Part shown: piece after piece, positions 1 to 8,300 of the stretch
Position numbering within the stretch: the first letter of the stretch is position 1
Layout: the number at the start of each line of letters is the position of its first letter
Origin: Pseudomonas brenneri
GTDB taxonomy: Bacteria > Pseudomonadota > Gammaproteobacteria > Pseudomonadales > Pseudomonadaceae
Assembly (NCBI RefSeq): GCF_007858285.1
Contig: NZ_VFIL01000002.1
Span: 372,001 to 436,000 of the forward strand
DNA length: 64,000 bases
Direction of reading: 5' to 3'
The notes under the pieces: model-generated
Databases searched by the model: none
What the model saw: only the letters and a program-made list of their open reading frames with translations
What the model was told of the DNA's origin: nothing
Position numbers and translations under genes: made by a program

Positions 1-3000
1 CATGCTGAATATCGTCGTAGAGCTTACGCACGGTAGCGTCCGATAACGGCTGTTCGGTGAGCACCACGATGTGCGGGATAACCAGCTCATTGGCCAGTGT
101 GATGAGTTGTTCGCGCAGTTCAGCTTTACGCTCAGGTGTCACTTGCGGGCTAGCCCATTCCTTTTGAGCGTCCAGCAAGTCCTCCAGTTGACTGCCGGCG
201 TTGTTGCGTTTCTCACGTTGGGTGTTGAACTCTTCCAGGTGCGCGTCTTGCAGGTAGTCGCTCCAGAACGGTTGTTCAAGCAGGCCGTTCACCAGGCCAT
301 CGCCTTGCTCTTGCTCGGTGATACTGGCCGCCGCTTGGTCGAGATGCGCTTGCGTCACATTGGCTGTGTTGCGGTAGACCATGTGCTCGGATAGCCACGG
401 CAGGTCGAGGCGCGTCTTGAGTCCGGTCTGGTAGGCGAGGTACACCTGCACGTCGTCGACGGTGTTTTCACCGAGGCCGAATGTCTGCCCCAGCCCACCC
501 TCACTCTCTGGGGCTACACGATGCTGGATTTCTTGGTGGGCGAGTTGGTTGACCCGTTCCAGGCGCCAGGATTGCCTGGCTAGCGTTACCAGTTTCTTTT
601 CGCGGGTCGATAGGCCTTGCGGGGAGTCATCTTTGCGGATGTTTTCCAGCAGGGTTTCGACGCCCATGCGGTTGAAAATATGAGCGCCGGCGTCTGCACA
701 GTTGGCGGGGGCACCGGCCAGACTGAACATCCGGTCGCGAAATTGTGGGTTTTCATCTACAGCAAACAGTAGTTGCCAGACGCGAACAGAGAGGTTACCC
801 CGGCCTCGTTGAAACAACAGCTCATCGATATCCGTCTGGAACGCCTCAGGCGGTTGCAACAGTTTGAGGACATCGAAGAAACCCTGGGAGCCGTGCTCCT
901 TTTCGACATCATCCCAAACCGTTGCAAAGAAGAGGTTATCGGCTTCTGTCGGGCCAAGCAGCCAGTATTCTCTGTCGGCGCTGCCCCCTCGTGGTGCGGT
1001 GCGGTAAGGGTCGATACCGAAGGCACGGCGATAGCTGACAAACAGGTCTTCATCCAGGCGCCCAAGCTTTGTGCGATCCACCCAACTGTTGGCCACTATT
1101 TGAGCGCCTATAGAGCCCTGGGCGAACGCGGGAACGGTCTTGACCTGGGTGTTGCTCAGGTCCAGCGTCGGGATGGAGCGTCTTGGGCTGTCCAGTCCGA
1201 CCGGCCATTGGGTAATGTTGGTTCTGCGCAGTACCAGTAGCCGCAGATCCAGCATCTGGTTGATGTTCGGCGGGACTTCCAGGAGGCGGTTACCTTCCAG
1301 GTTCAATGAGCGCAGATATGAGCATTGTTCAAGGGTCTGATAGTCGGAGGGTAACCATACGATTGAGTTTTCGCTCAGGTTCAGAGCGGTCAGGCTTTTC
1401 ATGTTCTGCAGTCGTGACGGTACCTCCCCCAGGCCATTGTCTGACAGGTCCAGGGCGCGCAGGTTGGGGAAATTGTCGAGAAAGCCCGTATCCCCATCAC
1501 TTAACCGCGTACCGCCCAGGTTCAGTCGTGTGACATGGCTGAAGTTTGCCCTCAGCGGCGCCAGGCGACGTATGTAGCGACCCAGGACCAGCTCGCTCAA
1601 GTCCAGCAACGTACCGCGTGGTCTGGGCTCAGGGGGGAGCATGCGCTGGTAGGCGCCTTCTGCCCAGCAGGTTTTCAGTTCATCGATGATCAGGTCTCGC
1701 ATGAGTTTTTCATTCAGCGTTATCGTGGCGCTTGCCCTGATGAGTGCTGGTTTTTCTCTGCGAAATATGTCCATGTCTTCGTCCAGCGTCGCTCGGTCGG
1801 TTATCAGCGTTTTCAGCAACTGTTCCCCCTCCGGCGTGCTCAGGTAGGGCATCACTTTCTGTATCTGTTCCTCGCTCAAACGGGGGCACAGTTGGGTCAG
1901 TGTTTCTTTGAGCGTGGGTGGCTGCCTCGGTGGATTTCTCCGAAGTAAGCGGCGGAAGGCCCCGAGCATGGGTTTTTGCAGTAAGCGTTGTGTCGTGCGG
2001 TCATCGGCCTGGCGGCGAGTGGGTTCCTCCAGCACCTTGCGGCGTTCGGCCAAGGGTTCAAGTTGCTCGATGAGCCATGCCTTGAATATGCCTCCCTGGC
2101 CCGGCAGGTAGTCGAGTGTGTTCGCGGGGGTAGCACGCAACAGCGCCTCGTAGAAGCTGTATTGCGCCTGGGAGGCAGAGGGTTCGGCATCGTAGATCTG
2201 GTAGCGCCCGGGGCTCTTGTACACGAGTATTTTTTTCGTGCCGGCGTCTGCAGGTCCCACCTGGCAACGCAAGGCGCCGTTGGGGGATTGCTCATGAATG
2301 GCAATGTTCAAGTCACCCAGGGCATCGGTGTGCAAACGCACGATATTGAGCGCCATGCGCTCGGTATCCGCTGTCAGCAAATCGTCGTTGTAGAACCCTT
2401 CAGCCGCGTGGCTGGCGCGGACTTCGTTGGCCAGTTCCCGGGCCAGGTTTTTCAGGCGCAGAGGGATTCGTTGTTCGCTGCTCATTATTGTCAGTTCTTG
2501 CGGCGAAATGCGTAGCAGCAGTGTCGCCACCAGGTCTTTGGGCAATTGCGGGAACTGCTGTTGAATCAGCCGGCCATGAGGCGTGTCGATAACCTCTCGG
2601 GTGCTGTAAAGGTGGCTGAATACGGCAGTTTTTTCCTGCATCAGGGCATCGGCCAGCAGATCGCGCAGGGCCTTGATTCGTCCGGCCGGGGTTTCAGGTA
2701 CGGGGGTGGACAGCAGGGTAGCGAGCTCTGTTTCACTCAAAAAGGCGACGAGTTGCTCGGGCAATTTGCCCGCTTCCACGTCCCGGTGACTGATCTTGAG
2801 GGTGTTGGCCTCCGTGGCGTCCTGGGCCCCGTAAGGCATGGCGTTACCCACCAAGTCGTCACTTATAAACACCTTGATGGCTTTGTTCGACGGCCAACCC
2901 GCACGTTCACTGGTGGTTTGCGCCGACCAGTTGGTTGGCAGCTCAGTCGTGGCCCCGGTGCGGATTTTTTCTGGCATGCGTTCGAGTTCCCCGCGTAGCT

Positions 3001-5017
3001 TCATGCGCTTGAGACTATCGGCCAGCAGGGGCGGTGGGGTATCGCGGTTGGCGTACATCATGCGCAAGGCGCCGTCATGGGTGCCGCTGGTTTCACAGGC
3101 TTGTTCGAGTTGAGCGGGGGAGAGACCCTTGACCACGGGCCCGAGGCGGCGGCGTAAGGTTTCGCTGTCCCAGGTGTTCGGGTTCTCCCCCTCATGGGCC
3201 CAGGCGCCACTGCCGTTATGGTCGAGCGTGGGTGAATAGGCCTCGGGACGGGTGGGGTGTTTGATCCGGTAAGTATTAGAGATTTCTTCGTGTTCGACGA
3301 CGTAGTGCTGGTCATCCAAGGGCAGGATTTTTTGCTCCTGGTGTGAATGCAGGCCCAGCTCATCGGGACGCGAGTCGCTCGGTAACTGCAGGTCTTTCTT
3401 GGCATAAGGTGCAAGGTCAGGGTTCCACAAGCGTTGTTGATCCCCCACCTTGACTGCCCGCAGGCCATCGACGAAGGAGGAGCGTTTGAAGACGCTCACA
3501 ACTTCTCCACCCTCGGCGAAGATTGCCAGTTGGATCAAATCGGTCGCCACGCCGATGAAGTGCTCAGCGCCTTCTATGACCTGCCCCTCCGCCAGGTCGA
3601 CAATCCCTTCGAGCACGTCGTTGGCCAGTTGGAGGGCGGTGTAGACCAGCATCAACTCGCCCAGGCCCGGCACGAACGGGGTGATGACCATCAGGGCCGC
3701 GTTAAAAATATCCGAGAGGATTTTTGTAAAGTTATCCCACCAGGCCCAACGTTGTGCGCTGTCGGTATCGGCCGTGGAGATGGCGATGCTTCGTCCATCG
3801 TTAAGGATCTTGTTGAAGGATTGCTGGTAGAGGTATTCCCACAGGTCACCCTCGATTCTGCGTGAGGAGGACCGCAGCTTGGGATCGTCCTGTGGGACTT
3901 TCTGGCCCCCCTGGAGCGTGCACAGCCGTTGATCCAGCCCGGCAAAGAAATGCCCGCGTTGGGCATGATCGACAAACTGACTGAAGAACTGCTGGTAAGT
4001 CTGTTGCTGACGAGAAGGGATGGGCGCGTTGGCTTGCAGTTTGCGGGTCAGGTCGCGCATGAACGCAGGGATCGAGTTGTACTCCTTGACGGGGTTCTCT
4101 GGGTCATGGGGTATGTAGGCGATCACTTTCGACTCGCTGGTGGCCTGATCCGGGTCTGCTGCAATCAGCAGAATACCGCTCAGCGCCGTCTCCAGAATGC
4201 TCAGTTGGTAGAACTGCATGACGCCTCGTTCACCGCGTAACGCGCGCATCAACACATGGTAGGTGGCCATCCCCAGGTCCGGCACCTGTTGCGCATCGGT
4301 TTTCAGGCAGGCCAGTTGCACTGCGGCCATGAGCGTGGCTTTCTGGCTGGCGGTGACCTGCTTCTTCAATTTCGCGCGGGCAGTGAGGTTCGTCGGCAGC
4401 AGATGGGTGTTCAAGTGTTGTTGGTACCGGGCGCCGAGGTCCAGTTCACGACACAGCGCTTTGAACTGGTCGATGGACATCGCGTCGGTTAACGGTTTGA
4501 TGGTGAAGTGACCGCGATAGTCAGGCTGGCTGATGTAACAGGAGTTGTCTTCAAACGTTTCGCTATCGGCAAAGTTATGCAACGCGGCGTCCAGCAGGGA
4601 CACTTTTCGCGAAGTCACCCCCTGGGCGATATTGAAGGCGTACCTGGGCAGCATTTTGGGGATGTACAGGTTCAGGAAGGTTGTCTTGACGTCCAGGTCG
4701 AGTTGGTACTTGTCCTGAATGGCCTTTTTCAACAGCGGTTCGGCAAAGGCATACGCATCCTGCACGTTGCTCAGTTGCTGGTCTACGGCGTTTTGCGCAC
4801 GCCAGCCCTCGACATTGGCAGTCTTGAGGGCTTGATGCTGGTCGGGCGTGGCGCTGGTATGCCAGGCCGGTCGAGAAAGGACCGCATTGTTTAACTGACT
4901 GACTCTCGCCAGGGAAGTTGTGGATAGCCAGTCCGGGATTTTTTGTTTGATCAGATCATAATGCGGGCCTTTATAGGGCGTTGCAGGCGTACTGGATGGG
5001 ATTGAATGTTTTGGCAT
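1..5017 (-). CDS. NEL-type E3 ubiquitin-ligase-like LRR effector, C-terminus cut by window edge
   Basis: From ATG at 5017 one frame of 1672 codons runs without a stop to the window edge; by comparison with the paralogue at 5354-10468 about 25-30 residues are missing. Order of parts: an N-terminal region of about 600 residues of the kind called dermonecrotic toxin/DUF6543 in pseudomonads, with a hydrophobic stretch near 435-480; a long, probably helical middle; leucine-rich repeats at about 1180-1290 (LRALDLSDNGLGEVP); and a NEL-like domain with Cys1440-Ala-Asp1442 in the context NCADAGAHIFNRMG. In the IpaH/SspH family this Cys carries ubiquitin to host proteins. There is no signal peptide, so the delivery route is unknown. 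The start was chosen because MPKHSIPSS aligns with the proposed start of the paralogue just before a shared HYDLIKQ segment. E3 activity is inferred, not shown. Confidence 0.8.
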   Translation of the reverse strand, partial: MPKHSIPSSTPATPYKGPHYDLIKQKIPDWLSTTSLARVSQLNNAVLSRPAWHTSATPDQHQALKTANVEGWRAQNAVDQQLSNVQDAYAFAEPLLKKAIQDKYQLDLDVKTTFLNLYIPKMLPRYAFNIAQGVTSRKVSLLDAALHNFADSETFEDNSCYISQPDYRGHFTIKPLTDAMSIDQFKALCRELDLGARYQQHLNTHLLPTNLTARAKLKKQVTASQKATLMAAVQLACLKTDAQQVPDLGMATYHVLMRALRGERGVMQFYQLSILETALSGILLIAADPDQATSESKVIAYIPHDPENPVKEYNSIPAFMRDLTRKLQANAPIPSRQQQTYQQFFSQFVDHAQRGHFFAGLDQRLCTLQGGQKVPQDDPKLRSSSRRIEGDLWEYLYQQSFNKILNDGRSIAISTADTDSAQRWAWWDNFTKILSDIFNAALMVITPFVPGLGELMLVYTALQLANDVLEGIVDLAEGQVIEGAEHFIGVATDLIQLAIFAEGGEVVSVFKRSSFVDGLRAVKVGDQQRLWNPDLAPYAKKDLQLPSDSRPDELGLHSHQEQKILPLDDQHYVVEHEEISNTYRIKHPTRPEAYSPTLDHNGSGAWAHEGENPNTWDSETLRRRLGPVVKGLSPAQLEQACETSGTHDGALRMMYANRDTPPPLLADSLKRMKLRGELERMPEKIRTGATTELPTNWSAQTTSERAGWPSNKAIKVFISDDLVGNAMPYGAQDATEANTLKISHRDVEAGKLPEQLVAFLSETELATLLSTPVPETPAGRIKALRDLLADALMQEKTAVFSHLYSTREVIDTPHGRLIQQQFPQLPKDLVATLLLRISPQELTIMSSEQRIPLRLKNLARELANEVRASHAAEGFYNDDLLTADTERMALNIVRLHTDALGDLNIAIHEQSPNGALRCQVGPADAGTKKILVYKSPGRYQIYDAEPSASQAQYSFYEALLRATPANTLDYLPGQGGIFKAWLIEQLEPLAERRKVLEEPTRRQADDRTTQRLLQKPMLGAFRRLLRRNPPRQPPTLKETLTQLCPRLSEEQIQKVMPYLSTPEGEQLLKTLITDRATLDEDMDIFRREKPALIRASATITLNEKLMRDLIIDELKTCWAEGAYQRMLPPEPRPRGTLLDLSELVLGRYIRRLAPLRANFSHVTRLNLGGTRLSDGDTGFLDNFPNLRALDLSDNGLGEVPSRLQNMKSLTALNLSENSIVWLPSDYQTLEQCSYLRSLNLEGNRLLEVPPNINQMLDLRLLVLRRTNITQWPVGLDSPRRSIPTLDLSNTQVKTVPAFAQGSIGAQIVANSWVDRTKLGRLDEDLFVSYRRAFGIDPYRTAPRGGSADREYWLLGPTEADNLFFATVWDDVEKEHGSQGFFDVLKLLQPPEAFQTDIDELLFQRGRGNLSVRVWQLLFAVDENPQFRDRMFSLAGAPANCADAGAHIFNRMGVETLLENIRKDDSPQGLSTREKKLVTLARQSWRLERVNQLAHQEIQHRVAPESEGGLGQTFGLGENTVDDVQVYLAYQTGLKTRLDLPWLSEHMVYRNTANVTQAHLDQAAASITEQEQGDGLVNGLLEQPFWSDYLQDAHLEEFNTQREKRNNAGSQLEDLLDAQKEWASPQVTPERKAELREQLITLANELVIPHIVVLTEQPLSDATVRKLYDDIQH

Positions 5018-5353
5018 TAAGTTAAACTCGTAGAGGGTTTTAATTATTAGCGTATCCTTTGTGGTGGAGAATAAAAGTTCAAAATGCTGAGCAATTTTTA
5101 AGTGTTAAGTGTGTTGGGGTTTCGTTATTCAGATGTGAAATATATATAACTAATGCCTGAGGTCTGCGTTAACTAACGAGTCCCTGTCGGAGCCTCCTGA
5201 TAAATGTGTAACTCCCAATAATGCCGTAGGAGCGAGCGGGCTCGCGAAAAACTCAAGAACGCCGCGTTTATCCAGCCAATACGCGTTATCGTTCACGACC
5301 TTCGCGAGCAAGCTCGCTCCTACACACCTGGTATTAAGACATGCCTCGGCGTC
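5018..5353. other. Intergenic region between the two NEL paralogues
   Basis: No gene is seen in these 336 bases. About 5035-5165 is AT-rich and lies directly upstream of the left NEL gene, so it probably holds its promoter, although no clear -35/-10 pair stands out. The part next to the upstream NEL gene carries a REPIN (5226-5324), which may protect or end the transcript of that gene. Confidence 0.5.
5226..5324. repeat. REPIN, long type
   Basis: Two inverted REP sequences (GTAGGAGCGAGCGGGCTCGC and GCGAGCAAGCTCGCTCCTAC) flank a spacer containing GCCGCGTTTATC and CGCGTTATCGTTCACG. The same spacer words recur in the elements at 27636-27750 (reversed) and 60630-60730, so the three belong to one subfamily. 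Confidence 0.85.
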
Positions 5354-8300
5354 TTATTCGTCGATCCGTCCCAGCGACAGGCGGGTCTGTTCCCGCAACC
5401 ATTCCTGGCGTCGCCGGCCCAGGTCATTGAGCAATTGGTTGTAGAGCTCATCGGACATCGGCTCGTCAGGCACTACTCGGTCTTCGATTTGTAATTGCTC
5501 GACCATGAGTTTCAGTTGTTCGCGTTTTTCAACTTTCTGCGCCTCGGTCAGGTCCGGGGATTGGGTCAACGCTTGTTGTTCGCTTTGCAGTTCATCGAGG
5601 AGGGCAAATTGTTCATCGATGCTGCTCTCGTTGGCCTCGTAGTCTGTCGCATAGTGCTCCTTGAGGAAGTTTTCCCAGTAAGGCTCAAGCAGTATTTGAT
5701 CCACCAGCCCGTCACCTTCACTCAAGGCCAGTACTGCCGTGTGCGCTCGTGTGATGGATAGCTCACTGACCCTGGCGGTCTCCCGGTACAGCATGTGTTC
5801 GCTGACCCAGGGCAAACCGAGCCTGCGGGCCAGGCGCGTCTGGTAGGCCAGGTGAACTTCTACTTCATCAACGGTTCCGGGCTCGCCGTTGATCACGTCT
5901 GAGGTCAGTCGCAGGCCGAGCCCGCCTTGTTCGACAGGTTTGAGGCGCTGAGCGATGTCGGCGCGCGCCACGTGGTTCAACAGCTTGAGGTTGGCCGCCC
6001 CCTTGGCCAGTTTGATCAGTCGCTCTTCACGTTCAGCGGGTGTTTTGCTGAAGCGCCTGGCCTGGCTCACCTCAACTTCGATACCCATACCGTTGAATAT
6101 TTGCATACCCGCATCGGGGCACAACCCGGGGAAACTGGACATCCGAAACAGTATTTGCCGCAAGTCGCGGTCGTCGTGCATGGACGACAGCATGCGCTGC
6201 ACTTGTGATCTCATCATTGCGCTGTTCTGTTCATAGAGGGCCTCGTCGCTCGGGTCTTCGAAGAACTCTGGGGGCTCCAGGGATTTGATCACTTCGAAAA
6301 AACCTTGGGAGCCGTGTTCATGCTCCAGGTCTTTCCAGATTGCTCTATAAATAAAGCGGTTTTCATCGTCCAGATCGTCGAGCCAGTAACGGCTGTCGCC
6401 TTGGGGCTCATAGGTCCGATAAGGGTCAAGCCCAACGGCGGTTCTATAGGCCTCATAGCGCTCCTGGGCCTCAACGGTCAGTCTTGCACGGTCCAGGCGG
6501 GTCTGGGCGACAACGATGGCCGATTCGGAGTTGCTGGCAACCACGGGGACGGTGGTAATGGGGTTACCGCGCAGTTCCAGGATGAAAGCCTCGTTGCGTG
6601 GTTGTGCAAACAAGCCGGCAGGCCATTCACTGATACCGGTATCGCTTAACAGGAGTAGATCTAACTCGGGCATCTTGCTGACATCCGGCACGATGCCCAA
6701 CGGGTTGTTGGCCAGGTTTAGAGCGCGTAGGCGCGACAGGTTACTCAACTGCTCGGAGGTCGAGGCGTCCAGGACAATGTTGTTTTCGGCCAGGTTCAGC
6801 TCTCTGAGATGGGGCATGCGCTGAATGGCGGGAGGCAGCGTTGTTAGAGCGTTGCCTGTCAGATCAAGGATCCTCAGGTTTGGAAAGTGCTGTAGGAAGT
6901 TGGCGCTGTCCGAAGAGAGCTCGCGGTCGATCATGTACAAGCGAGTGACCTGTCGCATTTCGGTGGGCAGCATGGGCAGTTTGTCCGGCCATGGCGTTTC
7001 AGATAAATCCAGCTTGACGCCACCGCGATGAGTGTTGAACTCGTCATGCAGTCGCGTATAGCCCTCACGCCAAGCCTGCATCAGGCTGTCAGCAAACAGG
7101 GCTCTAGTACGACGAGTCACGGCCTCCAGGCGATGGCCCGCAGGAAACTTTGTTGCGGATCTGACGTAGTCGTTTAGCGTGTTTTCAAAGGCTTGGCCTT
7201 CGGTTTCCAGGCGCTCCAGTTTTTGTAGGCCTTCCGCTGTTTCCGCCACTTGAGAAAAGCGTCTTACACCTTGCTCTGACATTTCGGGGAGCCATTTTTT
7301 GATGCGTTGTTGCAAGGTGACGGTAGAGCTGTCTTCGGCCAGTGCCCCCCGCAAAGTGCTGGTATTGCCGCCCCCCAGCAAGGTGAGGGTTTCACGTTCG
7401 GCCTGTACGCGGATCGGTGGTTCAGCCATTATCAGGCGCCGCTCTGCGGGGGCCGTATTTTTTGCGATAAGCCATGACCTGAGGCGCTCACCGTCGATGA
7501 AGCGTGCGTCGGTGGTCAGGGTATGGAAGACCGCGCTATAGAAGTCTGTCGTCCCATGCAGCAGTGTGCCTTGAGCATTAAAGACCCGGTATTGGGCCTT
7601 TTTGTTGCGCACCAGGATGCGCAGGTTTGCAGCGTCCTGTTCACCGACCTGAATCCGCAAGTCGCCAGTCGGGGTTCTTTCACGGATTTCGATACGCAAG
7701 TTCGCCAGCGCGTCGGTGTAGATTCTCAAGGTATTGAGCGCCAGGCGTTCGGCCTCTTCCGACAGGGGATGGTCTTGAAGGATCTGCTCGAAGACCCGTG
7801 TGCTGGTGACCTCGAACTCCAGTTCCCGGACCTGGTTCTTGACGTCCAGTGGCAGGCGTTGGTCCTCGGTCATCACCTTTAGGTGGCGGTTTCGGGTATG
7901 ACGGACCAACCGTTGGGCGATGCTCAGGGGGAGGTCAGGGTACTGGGTGCGCAGTAATTGGACATGCGGGTCGTCAGTGGCTTCTTGTTCGAGGTAAAGG
8001 TGCCGGGTGAGCGATTGACTCTGTTGTTCGACATGCTCGGCCAACCGATCACGCAGTGCCTGTACCTGTTCCGGTGCGGGCAGGGTTTCGCCCAGTAAGC
8101 GGGTGAGCTGTTGTGGGTCGAGAAACGCCACGACTTTTTCCGGCAGTTGGCCGGACATGACGTCGGCGATGCTGAGCGTCAGCACGTCATCTCCCTGGGC
8201 AGTCGAACTGCCATAGAAACGGGAGTCGCCGGACAGGTCGGAGTGTTGATAGACCCGCAGCGCTTTGTCCTGCGGCCAGCCTTCAAGCTCGGTGACCATT

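Noticed and set aside
1..5017. Many short plus- and minus-strand frames suggesting a broken gene or frameshifts
   Set aside because: The minus-strand frame from 5017 runs uninterrupted to position 1 and aligns with the paralogue from end to end, so it is one intact gene cut only by the window edge.
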